64,000 bases of DNA from Mermis nigrescens (lineage: Eukaryota > Nematoda > Enoplea > Mermithida > Mermithidae), in NCBI GenBank assembly GCA_036768485.1, contig JAVLUZ010000352.1, positions 186,001 through 250,000 of the forward strand, given 5' to 3'. The translations under genes and the position numbers were made by a program. The notes beneath the pieces are model-generated. The model saw only the letters and a list, made by a program, of their open reading frames with translations. It was not told where the DNA came from and made no database searches. This document shows positions 11,336-22,500 of this stretch, in pieces (positions within the stretch are counted from its first letter, which is position 1; every line of letters starts with the position of its first letter).

Positions 11336-11880
11336 CGGGTCCACCTTTTAGCCGAGGTTAGGGCTGGGCCTTTACAATAAATATACAATATACGAATATT
11401 TATTAAGGTACATATATCATGCATTAACCTTATACCTGTACAGACTTAACACCTCAGTATCATTATTGTGTTCAATTACACATTGTTTAAATGAATTAAA
11501 GATGTGCGAATAAATAAAATTAAACGACAAATAAAACAAAAGGAGGAATATAATAAATAATGATTGAATACACCTATGGGCATAAAAAACAAAGACAAAT
11601 CATGCAAAACTGTGAAATTTTCCGTATAAAAACGAAAAATTGTAGAGCCGAAAAGATCTTCGCACGGGCCTAAAATCACTTGCCAAGAGCAATGAACTTG
11701 CATTATCAATACTTAAAAAGCAGAAGGTGTACATGAAGCTGAACCATACATACAACCATACAATGGAAAAGACTAAAATTAGGACAGTGACTATGCTCTT
11801 CAGTGCGGAGCACCTAAAATATAATAAATTATATTAAAATATAAAGAAAAAAATTCAAATGAAGTGTACAATCCAAAAAT
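11336..11880. other. AT-rich DNA, no gene seen
   Basis: GC-rich patches flank the tandem duplication (GGGCCCCGGCCCGGGC near 10458 and GGGCTGGGCC near 11362), which may be eroded termini of one larger element. Otherwise nothing is supported. Confidence 0.35.
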
Positions 11881-11884
11881 TAGT

Positions 11885-12227
11885 GAAAGGCGCTAAACGC
11901 CGAAAATTTATTTCGTTTGAGCAAACAAATAACTAAAAGCTCTTAAACTGCGCCTTTTCTATGCTTTTTTCTAGAAATAGTGAACTATGGGGAGGGATGA
12001 AAAAATTTCTGGGGTTGAAACCATATATGTAACAGGGGGATGGAGGATCCCCAACCCAAAGTTGGTTGATCTAATCCCTAAGAGCCAGAAAATATTTGAC
12101 TATCCCGATTTTTTTGGAAAAAACTTGTTTTTTTGGCCGTTTTTAATGTTCTATGGACTATTATTTGCCTCCCTAAAAATGGCGTATAGGTGACCTCCTC
12201 CGATCCCCCAAGATCATGTATGATTCT
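11885..12227 (+). mobile_element. Family D remnant D2 containing a family E insert
   Basis: The family D core GGCGCTAAACGCC lies at 11890-11902. The D interior continues to GGGTTGAAAC, where a family E-like block starts at CATATATGTAACAGGGGG (12021) with the typical ATCCCCAACCC and GTTGGTTGAT sequence, ending near 12192. D sequence resumes as GATCCCCCAAGATCATG, followed by TATGA. Confidence 0.55.
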
Positions 12228-12850
12228 CAGCAGGGCCCTCTTTACTGAGGGCGACAGGGGCCCCCTAAGCCGTAAAAAAATTTGGCAGGTAAGATAATGC
12301 GCACTTAGATGAAATAAATTGCATGTTTGCCAGAAAATCATCGAATTTAAGGTGCTTCGCGCCATATGTGAATCATTTTCTAAAGTTTTGTCTCATGCGT
12401 AAACAAAAAATGATAAGTTCTCAGCATATTTAGAGTGAAAGAAAATTTTTTTAATGAAAGGTTCGAATTTTATTTGCTTAACAGATGCGTTTTGAAAAAT
12501 GTCAGAAAATTTGGTATTCACGTGCTATGCCCACGGAGTTTCCCGCATATTTACTTAAGGGTCTGCTCCCCATCCTTCAGCCGAATCCTGGATACGGGCC
12601 TGGTCATTAGCCATTCCATGCGTCTAACCCAAAAAACTCTCAATAAGGCGCTTGTTAAAAACTTTTTTAGTTAAAGATTTCTGGTCAATTTAAAGCATTT
12701 CATTTGTCGGAAAGGTCTTGATGATTGCGTCCATTTTGCCTCTAATTTGTCCAAGTTTTCCAGGAAAATTCGCTTTTACTGATTTTCAGAGAATTCGCGT
12801 ACTCGAATCCTCCCGAACACATAAATCCGCTCAAATAATAACAAATATAG
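12228..12850. other. Downstream flank of the bHLH-Zip gene, no second gene seen
   Basis: Contains a possible diverged family C stretch around 12240-12300 (a 'ggggccccctaag' patch next to GGCAGGTAAGATAATG). No supported coding region. Confidence 0.35.
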
Positions 12851-13154
12851 TCACCTGTCGCTGTTAAAAAATGGGAAATTCTCGTCATTTTGTCGATCAG
12901 ACGTCAAATTACTCTTTCTGGGGTTTTCAGTCTGAAAATCACACGGGTTGCTCAATGCTGCCAAACATTTGCAATGCGACTGCATCTGGCGGTATTTACG
13001 AAGGACTGAGCGCCATTTCGCCCTGTCTTTTTCCATCGATTTTACGTATTCAACGGCGGCTCTCAAAATGTCGCCTTTGTTTTGCTTCAGTGGTCGGCAC
13101 CACGATTTTGGCAATAGGTCGCCAAGTTCTTTTATACGGTCATTGATATTATAT
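12851..13154 (-). CDS. bHLH-Zip exon: HLH, zipper and C-terminus
   Basis: The acceptor is CTCATAAG before the exon. The first base completes an Arg codon from the upstream exon. It encodes [10 protein letters not shown] through helix 2 and the coiled-coil, then a polar tail ending NFPFFNSDR and a TGA at 12853-12851. Its length of 304 nt fits incoming phase 2 and an in-frame stop. Confidence 0.85.
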
Positions 13155-15211
13155 CTTATGAGCAAAATAAGCAATTTTTTTAACTATTCAACTTCAGTCT
13201 TATTTCAGTTTATTTTTTTCATTATTCATTTTGTGCATAATTTAATTTTTTCGTTTTATTTTTCAATTTTTATTTAATTTAATATTTTATTTATTATTTA
13301 TTTTATTTTACTCTATTTTTAAATATCTGTAGCCTTTTCTACATTCAGGGATAATCCGAAAAAAATAAAACCAAATAAAAAATGGACTAGGAACATGTTT
13401 TAGGAATCAAAGAAGGTGGTAAAAATCGTTTGATTTTTCTAAATTCGAAAATTAATTATTTTCGGTCAAATTAATTTGTTCCCTTAGTATGTAATTAATT
13501 GTTTTATCTACTTATACATTTACTCTTGTTTAAAATTAAATGCGTACAAACACATTATCGCCTAACTTTACTTTTACTTATGTTCTGACATTCGCATTGA
13601 ACTCAGAATTAGTACTGTAATGTTCTTGGCTTGCACATCCATAGCAGAGTAAATTTTCCGTATCAAAGAAAATTTTTTCATAGTCTCGAAAAATAAGAAA
13701 TCTTGGAGAAAAAGATGGAAAAAAACTTTTTCTTGCAAAAGCAATTAAAATCGTCAAAATCATTGTAGTTTACACGCCGTTTCAACGTTTTTCTCAATTT
13801 ATGCAAGAGTTTCTAGTCGGTTTCAAAAGACTTTTTTCATGAAATTCTAATTTCTATCCGTTTTTCGCCTTAATTTTGCCTTTTTTTCATACAGCTTCAA
13901 AACCACAAAAAAACGGTAAATAAAAATAAAAATAAGAAAAAATCTAAAACTCCAAACGATTGTGTTCAACTAATTTTTTGAATTTTTCGATGATTTTTTA
14001 AAGATAGTTGGAAGCTCCAATAGGAAACAGGATGACATGATTTGTTTGCGTTTGCTTGTTCATGGTGTAAATTACATAAGTTTGTGTAAACCTTAGTTTT
14101 TGCAGGCTGTCCAACCTAGGTATCCAAATTATTATTTCGCGTTAAATCAATCAATTACTGATATTTTTTAAAAGTTTTTCGAGCGAATACAGAACGTCTA
14201 ATAGGCCATCGACTAACAAAGTTTGACATGATTTGGTTTCATATTTTTCAAAATATAGCATTTTTATAGAACTAACTTTTCTAAGCTATGCAAAAATAGT
14301 CGTACGGACTTTTGACAGAAACTTCTCTGAACATGTGCAAACCCATTCAACAATTTATTTTATTGATTCACAAGCATTTGCGTATTCAAAATTCATTATC
14401 TTTTATTACTGGAGTAGTTTGACTCGTGGGCTACGTATTGATCGCAAAATACATTAGTTATAAAGGAAATGCTATCAAAAATCTATGGTTTACACTAACT
14501 TCTGCAGTGTACACCAAGAACAAGCAAAACCAATTAAAGCTTGTCAGTCACTTTCCTGTTGGACTTCCTAACTACATCCAAAAATCATCAAAAAATAATA
14601 ATTAACGAAGCTAATAAGAAAAAATATGTTGGATAGTTAGTTAGGTGGTTACCTTGTATATTAACATGAAATTTGTATAATAAGTTCAAATTTCATAATT
14701 CGATTTCCGACTGATATTTTGAACTTTTCGCGGAGTTATTTTCTTCATATCCCTTTCTGCCCCTAGTTTGGTTTTTTCTGTAGGGAGAAAATATCGAGTG
14801 TACGCAAGAAGTGGTGTTCAAAAATTATGACAAATTTTAACGTCATACGCCCAAAACCCCAATAAAAATCGTCGTTAAAATTAAAAAAGGACACAAAATG
14901 AAGTAATAAGCAAACTTTTACCTCCTCTTCTTCTCTATTATGTTGTGCACTTCTCTCCGTTTCTTGACCCTGCTAGATTCATCGCTTTGATAAACAGAAT
15001 TATTGAACCTATCAGACTCCTTATCAACCATCTGGGTAACGACTCTGGCTAAATTATTAGTCCTTCCATCAATTTTTGGCAAATAATCATTGGTTAGCGT
15101 TTCCAACTCTTCTATAATTTTGTTACCATCGCTGGCTCTGAGGCGGCTAAACCGATCGTCTTCGAAGACCCGATTCGGCCAAAAAGGCGTTAAACTTCCA
15201 AGACCGAACAT
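12851..15211 (-). CDS. MiT/TFE-like bHLH-leucine-zipper transcription factor, two exons seen
   Basis: A nuclear basic helix-loop-helix-zipper factor expected to bind E-box/CLEAR-type CANNTG sites as a dimer. The two visible exons (14922-15211 and 12851-13154) join in phase 2, within the basic region. The upstream exon ends [15 protein letters not shown] and the downstream exon opens [17 protein letters not shown]. Position and phase match the known MITF-family intron between LIERRRR and [10 protein letters not shown]. Helix 2 is [18 protein letters not shown], followed by a possible zipper with [16 protein letters not shown]. The class-B residues His, Glu and Arg of the basic region are present. 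The protein ends only about 45 residues after the zipper, much shorter than vertebrate MITF or TFEB, unless a GTGACT donor at the stop is used. N-terminal exons were not found. The gene is divergent from textbook MiT proteins (EKKRRYN in place of ERRRRFN), so USF or another bHLH-Zip family is a less likely alternative. Confidence 0.82.
13155..14921 (-). other. Intron of the bHLH-Zip gene (1.77 kb)
   Basis: The donor is AG followed by GTAAAAG at 14921. The intron is AT-rich, with a T-rich tract at 13190-13320 that supplies the polypyrimidine region before the acceptor. No MITE copy was recognised inside, unlike the introns of the other two genes. Confidence 0.75.
14922..15211 (-). CDS. bHLH-Zip exon: basic region and upstream segment
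   Basis: Open from an ATG at 15211 ([13 protein letters not shown]) to the donor. It may instead be an internal exon beginning at the TTTTTAAG acceptor near 15230, since the frame extends upstream to there. It encodes an acidic or polar segment with [15 protein letters not shown], then the basic region. Confidence 0.75.
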
Positions 15212-15230
15212 TTCATTCGAATGATTATCT

Positions 15231-16440
15231 TAAAAATGAACCGGCGAGGCTATAAATAGGTTGCCCGAAGAATCGTAGTAAATAAGGCGTTAAGAAATTT
15301 TTGGCAGCGGTAGCATATGGGAGGCCAAATTCGTGTAATCAATCATCAAAAAATTTAGGTAATTAATCAGCATATTTTTTATTTGGCCGAAATAGAGTAA
15401 AAAAATTTGGCAAGTCGGATGACAGTACTAGGCTCCGAATCTGGTTTTCAAAACAAGTGCAGCAGGTATATCAAGCGTGAATGAAACCGGCTTGAAATGA
15501 ATAGAGAGGAATAAAACTGAAGCGTGACCTTCGAAATACAAACTTCGCATTGATTAATTATTTAATCTATTAAAATGATAGAATTACATTGAGACTCAAT
15601 TGTTTTCTCACTGCAATTACTTATCAGCCGAAGGAAGAACATTGGTTCAAAATTGTAGCCTGAAAATTAAAATAAATATATTTTAGCGATAAAATACGCT
15701 CGTTTATTAAACAAAGTTTTTCACCTTTTTTAATCAGCAATAGTCTCAAAAAAGGTAGACAAAATTATGTGAACATCAGTTGTTAATCCTATTGCATTTT
15801 ACGGACGAACTAGTGTTTTGGTTAACCGCATGTTCTTCCCAAGGGAGAGTAATTTGATGAAAAAACTATACTTAAATTTTAGAATACATCAAGAAAAGTT
15901 TTTAGTACTATCAAATAATAAACAGTCAAAAACAAATTTAAATAATATGTCAGTACTTAGTGAAAGTTCATGAAAAAATTATTTACCTAAAGAAAACAGT
16001 CAAAGAAAAAATACATTTTTTGACTTTTTATTTCTTCAGGTTGCCGTTGGGTTTGCAAAAGCTTCGAGCACGCTAATGTCAGCCTGTCATGCCAATTTCA
16101 ACCAATGTGGTCAAATCTATCCGAACTACAAATTATTAAATATTAATTATTATTACTAGAATCAAACTAATCAAAAATTGTTCTTAAAATATCTGTTCCA
16201 AATTAATTGTTTCTTGTATGTACTAGTTACTTCACGAATTTAAATGCTCAATAATTCAATGCGCTAAAATTTTCATCTAAACTTGATTTCGCAATCGTGT
16301 TTTTTTATAAAAAGCAGCTAAGCACTTTTAGATGTGCACAGGAATAACATATCTGAGGGTGAGGGTTTGATGAATTTAGAAGATTATGAAAAAATAGTCA
16401 AATTTACCATGAATTTTTAGAAATTTGTCGATTATGCGTA
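15231..16440. other. Intergenic region, bHLH-Zip 5' side
   Basis: No further exon was identified on either strand. N-terminal exons of the minus-strand gene could be hidden here. Confidence 0.35.
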
Positions 16441-16449
16441 AGATGAAAA

Positions 16450-16830
16450 ATTTTTTGCTAGGGAGAAGAAGGAGAAATTTCCCTCCTGTCTTCTGCTTCC
16501 AAGGATAAATTTAATAATGGCTAGGGGCCGCTTTCTATTGGCCCAAAAATGGTTGGCGAGGTAAGGAATCGATATTTTTATTACTCCTAAAACGATTTCT
16601 GTAGCACAAACAGCAATTTCGGCATAGTTTTCTCCCATTCTTGAGCACAAATTTAAAAAATTGTGATATTTCAATGAGCTTGTATATTGCTCCAAGTGCG
16701 GAAATATAGAAAATTAAGCCGTTTTTCGTGTCTGAACATTTCCCCTAAATTTCACAAATTTTCTAACGCTTCACATCGGATATTCGCTGTAGTAATAGGA
16801 ATTTAATCAATTTTCGCATAAATTTTTCAA
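16450..16830 (-). mobile_element. Diverged family C fragment
   Basis: Contains family C landmarks in order: GGGGCCGC, TTGGCCCAAAAATGG, GGCGAGGTAAGGAATCG, AACAGCAATTTCGGCATAG and TTTTTCAAAAATTTCG. Both ends are unclear. Confidence 0.5.
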
Positions 16831-16927
16831 AAATTTCGAAATTTTCAAGAAAAATGTTGCACATGGTTATAAATCAACGTAAACAACGAAAAATGGAAAA
16901 AACGTCATTTCTCTCGGGAGTGGCGAG

Positions 16928-17194
16928 CACCCTGGGCGTGGGGGAAAGCATTGGGGGTATGCAACCCCCTACCCTCGAGAAATCAAAATACCCCCCGAAA
17001 CCAAAATACCTCTCCCCAGAATTCAGTTTTTGAAATTTTTGTTTGTTTTTTTCGCAATTTTTCAATGCCAATGGATAATGTTCGATGATAATCGTTGAAA
17101 AATGGTTTTTTTTCGACATACCACCATTTTTAAGGCCATGTTTTGATCTTTGAAATATCTTGCACCCCCAGAATTTTGGTGCTGCCCACCTATG
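16928..17194 (-). mobile_element. Family A MITE, copy A7
   Basis: Runs CACCCTGGGCGTG to GCCCACCTATG. Flanks GTGGCGAG and GTGGTGAG match at 7 of 8. Confidence 0.9.
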
Positions 17195-18340
17195 GTGGTG
17201 AGCTTTCGGGCACAATCGACTGTTTTCAGAGAATTCGGGAACCGTTTTCACAAAATTCCGAGATCCGCCACTGGCTCTGCTGCTGTTTTATTTCGCAGTG
17301 ATTTTATTATAATCTATTTTCATTATTTCTTAACATTTTATTATATAAATTTCTTTGGAGTTAATTTTTAATTTGCAAATTTCCCCCACTGATTTTGAAT
17401 GGAAAGTAAGTCATTCTATCTAAGAGAGTTTGACAGGAAATGGTAACTTCAGCAACTTTAATTCGGGAAACGGAGGACCATTTGGTTTAGCATGTCCTCT
17501 CATTTATACAAGTTTTGGGACATCAAGAACTGAAACGCCCGTGTACATATTCGGTCTAAACCCTTTACTTAGGAAAAAGTGGAAAAACTTAACCGTGAAA
17601 AATAAAAGGCAAAATAAGAAAAATAATTATATAAGATCGGAATTTTTTTACAAAAGTAATTAAATAAAGTGGTCTCTAGGTCGAATTCGGGTAGGGTTAG
17701 CGTAACCTAGCTTTTCAAGCAAAGCCTTTTAACCAATCAAAGGGCTAAGTTTCTGCGTTGAAATTTTTTGACACTTTTATTTTTGATCGAAACCGGCTGT
17801 GCAGTAAGTATGATTCTTAAACAAGCCGAATGTCAATATCAAGCTGGATGTTGAGCGAAATTGCAGAAAAGAGCAATAATAGATAAATTTATGCTCTTTT
17901 TAACTTTTCTTCATTTACCACTAGATTATTGTTTTATCTATTATTTCACCACTCTAAACTGATTCATTAACGTTGTTGATGACTTATTAATTCATACAGT
18001 ATTCAAGTAATTGATTTGTCTGTACATATATTGACATTTTTTAATTAATTTTTAATTACGCTGATACTTTTTTGGGTATTGATATTGATTTATTAAATTG
18101 TTTCTTTTTCCTTTAATTGTTAACTTATTCATATATTTTCGCATTTAATGCCATTCAATTTTCGATACATTTCCTAAAACTGATAATTATTTGTTAATCA
18201 GGGTGCGAAAAATTTGCATATTCGTCGAAGTCATACGTCAATTTTACGCCCAAATCGGCTAACGCGGGACACAGTAATTCGACCCGTTGATTAATTAATC
18301 ACGAAATTGAAAAATTAGCTTATACAGCAAAGTAAACGAA
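17195..18340. other. Intergenic region upstream of Rx, no firm gene
   Basis: A plus-strand frame at 17430-17663 follows a TTTGACAG acceptor-like site. It encodes a Gly/Asn-rich start (TGNGNFSNFNSGNGG) and then an unremarkable tail. It could be an exon but has no supporting donor or homology. Confidence 0.3.
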
Positions 18341-18454
18341 ATGTCGATTAGCTCGCCGATGGCCAATAATTACATTAAGTCGTTAATAATGAAAAGTGGA
18401 GCAACAGATGCCGATTACACGTTTGTCAAAATCGTCGACAAAAAGGTTCGCTAA
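18341..18454 (+). CDS. Small ORF upstream of Rx, possible 5' exon or peptide
   Basis: Encodes 37 residues starting MSISSPMANNYIKSL and containing DADYTFVKIVDKK before TAA. Codons are less AT-biased than the surroundings, which suggests coding. It might be an Rx leader exon or a separate small ORF. No good splice donor is visible at its end. Confidence 0.25.
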   Translation: MSISSPMANNYIKSLIMKSGATDADYTFVKIVDKKVR

Positions 18455-18736
18455 CGCAATTGTGCGCCGAAAATTGGGAAAATGCTCATTTTCCACATTA
18501 TTAACTGTACGGCTTACTGTAGACATCATTTCGAATCAAAATTCGAGACTTTTTCCATAAATATACATATGTACGCCTTAATGGAAAAATTTTATTTAAT
18601 CAACTATTTTTATCATAAATTTCTTTTGTGCCCGCGTAAAATTGCCCTTTTTGATCTAAATCAAAACGTACATAACTGCTACATAAATAAATTCGCCCTA
18701 ATAGCCAAATAACCGTAACAATGATAATAATGCACT

Positions 18737-18766
18737 AATGGTAATAATAATAATAATAATAATGGT
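18737..18766. repeat. (AAT)n microsatellite
   Basis: A run of about eight TAA/AAT units. A similar run lies at about 63944-63965. Confidence 0.85.
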
Positions 18767-18917
18767 AATGAGAGCTACAGTAGGAATAAGGAATGCCGGT
18801 CGTTCATTGTATACGTTTTTAATTCGGTCAAATTGGTTAGAGGGCAAAAAAGCAGATTTTTCTTAGAGGTACCTGCTCTGTGTGTGTGTCGATAAAAGGG
18901 GCCACTGGGCCACATGT

Positions 18918-19063
18918 ATATAATATATTATAATGTAGTATAGTGTAGTACAGTATTGTATATTATAGTATAGTATAGTATAGTACGGTATAGTATAATA
19001 TAGTATAGTATGGTATGATATAGTATAATATTATAGCATAGTATAACATAGTATAGTACCATA
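18918..19063. repeat. TATAG-type imperfect tandem repeat
   Basis: About 145 bp of five-base units of the TATAG/TAGTA type with frequent substitutions. It lies 320-460 bp upstream of the Rx start codon and follows a short TG run at 18881-18888. Confidence 0.85.
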
Positions 19064-19378
19064 AGGACCATTCATACTGTAATCCGAGAGTGGACCGACT
19101 ATCATAATTACCGTAATAGTAATTGACATTAATGGAACTACAGTAAAACGGTCGTTAACGCGCGGTAATATAATAAAATTAGTCTGTCTCTGGTAATCCG
19201 TTAAATTCGCCGAGATTAAAGGATAGGCGAGGTCTCTTTGCCGAAAAATCGCTTTATTGTTGAAGTAAATACCTCCCGATGGGTCCTTTTCTTAGAAGCG
19301 GCGTTACTTTTTGATATTTTAGCAGAAATTGCGATTAATCTAGCATTTATTTTAAGTTTTGTTTAATATTTTCCCTAA

Positions 19379-19526
19379 ATGATATCTGGCATTTTTAAAA
19401 ACGATTTAGCCGATCCGGATTCCGGTATCGCTTATTCGTTCAATAACGAAATCAAACCGCACACTATCGATGCGATTTTGAATGAAGCGGATGCGAGTAG
19501 ATGCGAGGAAATTCAGCGAAGTTTGG
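19379..19526 (+). CDS. Rx: Rx exon with octapeptide
   Basis: Begins [16 protein letters not shown] and contains the paired-type octapeptide HTIDAILN (from about residue 30), which recruits Groucho-type corepressors in related proteins. It ends after QRSL plus one base, at a GTGAGC donor (phase 1). The ATG is preceded by a T-rich stretch. An alternative reading treats CGATTTAG (to 19409) as an acceptor and places the start further upstream. Confidence 0.75.
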
Positions 19527-22500
19527 GTGAGCTTTTCCATAAAAAAAACAATAATTAGCTGTAAGGACTGTTGAGCTTTTGAACGAATTAACGCGTAAAA
19601 ATTAGTATGAATACTTCTTTTGAGAAATATTTTTCAATTAGTGTCTTTTAATCTTCATTTCATTATTTCCTTTTTGTAAGCTTGGCGACACAATTTTGCT
19701 AGATGCTGCACCTATTGTTTTTTGAAATATGGTTATAGTTATATAAGCACGCCGTTGAGTCGAATTCGTAGTTTTCCGATTCTTAAAATTTTGGCAAAGA
19801 ATTTTTTCCTACCGATCAAAGCGGTTAGGTGTTAAAATTTGAAAAGTTAACTATTTCATAAATTAGGCTAATACTGTGGAATTCAGAAAAACTGGCAAGC
19901 TTTTATAAAGGAAAACAAACCTATAACAGAGCATTGCTTTACGTTACAAAGAAAAGATAATAATCTGTTTAAAAAATACTACCGTTCTATCGGATTTTGT
20001 GCGCTTATGCGACAAAAACCTGTCGTCACTTTAACTAACGCAGCAAAATTGCAAAAATGTATTGGAAGATTTTTGAAGCGTTTCATGTATTCTGAGTCAT
20101 GGATAAAAATCCTTCGTGCTTAACAAAAGCCAAAAACTAATTTCGACACATTATCGCTTCAAACCGGTAATTTATATACCGTTTCATCAACTGATAATAA
20201 ACTTTAAAGCTAGGCTTTTGCTCTGTCCTCAAATCTAACGAACCAAATGTCCTAACTCATTTTGCTTGAGATTTCGTTCGCTCGGGCGAGAATAATTAAA
20301 GCACGTTTTTTGTCAATCTAACAAATTTTATACAAGATAGCAGTTGGATTGTAATTTTCTTTATTAATTTTTTACGATTCGATAAACTTTTCGTTAGTAA
20401 AGCGAAACGCGCCGTGATTTTTTTTAGATTTTTGAGAATATCATACCCCTTCATCAATACTTAACTAAAAACCGGATTTTTATCGATAATGTAGCTTTTA
20501 TCGATTTTTTTAAATAAAAATTCCGGATAGATATCTTTATCGGTTATTTCATTAAGCTATCGCTCCAGCCGAATCTGGAAAATGTAATGGTCGAGAAAAT
20601 CATTTCGCCAAAACTTCCGGCAGAACAGTCGAAAAAAATCAAAATCAGCCACCTCTCCGAAATAAGCAACCTTCGCCAAACGCACAATCGTAAGCACAAT
20701 CATCACCACCATCATCACCATCACAATTCGCATCATCACCATCAGCAGAAGCAGCATATTTTCGACAACGAGAACGGCAATTTGGGCGGAAAAAGCATCG
20801 AAGAAATCGAACCACATTCACCACTTTTCAATTGCACGAACTCGAAAGAACGTTCGAAAAATCGCACTATCCCGACGTGTACACCAGAGAAGCGCTGGCG
20901 CTCAAGATTAGCTTACCGGAAGTTAGAGTGCAAGTGAGAGCCTTCAATTAAATTTAGGGCGGATTTAAGGGAGCGAGGGGCGGCCCCCTCACCATACGTG
21001 TACAGCATGAGAAATCTGGGGGAGAAGAGGGGGGTCAGGCACGGAAAATTTTTAAAAAGTGCCTTTTTTGGGCTAAAATACGAAGGGTGCACGTCAAAAA
21101 CACTGTTTTTTGACGTTTCAGACAATGCTCGTTCTTTCTAGAACATAAATAACGTAAAAAAATTTGCAACAACTTTTGAATTAATTCGGGTAAATTGAAC
21201 AAAATATAGTATAAAAATGTGCAATAGGGTGCGAAGCGCCAAAAATTTCAGATTTTTGAGCCAAAAATGAGCTAAAAACGCTTTAAAATGCACACTTTTT
21301 GCAACTTTTACCAACTTTCACGAAAAATCGACTATGCTGGGGAATCGCAGCCATTTTGCGGGAAGTCAGTTGTCATTCTGGAGGGGTCCAAACCCCCCAG
21401 AACACATCTGCCCCCACCCATTCGCCTGTTGGCGAGATATAGAATAGATAATGTAATGGGCAATGGTTTTTAGCCGTAATTTCTTAAATTTTTCCAGCGT
21501 TTCGCGCCGGATAATACCTATGTATTAATGACATTCATTTACTATTTTGGCGGTCTGAAATCCGTATTTTTGCTCAATAAAATGGCTTTAAACCGATTTG
21601 ATGATCGGAAGCAGCTAGCTCAGCACAATTTTCTTATATTTGCAGGTATAACTTTTGAAAATTTCCGATGCACCACGTCAGATTCTATATAAATACAGGA
21701 TGTCGACTAGTATAATTCGAGCTTCTAAACGTCCTCCCGCCTGAATTTCACAAATTTTCCGATGCGTGCTGGATTTTCGATAACTGGAAGAAATTTAATG
21801 ATTTTTTGCACATAATTGCCCCAAACTCTTAAATTTTTCGGAAAATTGTTGCGCCTATTAGTGATTTTATATAAAAAGTAGACAACATAAAACGCCGAAA
21901 AACGCTATTTCGCACGTTATAGGGCAAATTTCGGACTTGTTTTCGACTGTTTTTCGAAAAGTTGGGGTACCGCCTCCAGGGGCGAATTTAAGGGGGCAGG
22001 GGATGCGGCCGCCCATTCCTCACCATTGGCCAAAAATATTTGGCGAGATAAAGAATGGATGTGCAATTTGCAATGAATTTTAGCCGTCAGTGACCATAAT
22101 TTCTCAAATTTTTCCGGCACTAAGGGCCGGATGATACCTATTAATGACATTTATTTACTTTTTTGGCGACCTGAAAGCCATTTTCTGTTCATGTAGGTTT
22201 CAAAATAATTTTAACAGCAGAAACAGCTATTTTTGCATAGTTTTCTTCTATTTTCAATTAATAATTTTGATGTTTCGTATCTAATGCTATAAATAAAGGA
22301 AATCAAGTAGTAAATCATGCTTCTAGACGTCTATTCGCCTTAATTTCACAAATTTTCCGGCGCTTCGCGTTAGATTTTTGTTAAAGTCAAAGAAATTTAA
22401 CGATTTTTCCGCACAAAATTGTCGAAAATTTTATAATTTTCGAGAAAAGAATATTACGTCAAAAGTGATTTTATGTAAAAGTATACAATGTAAAACACTG

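Noticed and set aside
12948..13277. Plus-strand frame over the bHLH-Zip exon
   Set aside because: Antisense of a recognised domain; no splice support.
18918..19063. TATA-rich stretch as the Rx core promoter
   Set aside because: It is a degenerate tandem repeat of TATAG units. A TATA box cannot be picked out, and the transcription start is unknown.
20557..20817. Minus-strand frame opposite the Rx homeobox exon, rich in Met and Val
   Set aside because: It is the antisense of the His-rich coding run. The plus strand carries an unmistakable homeodomain.
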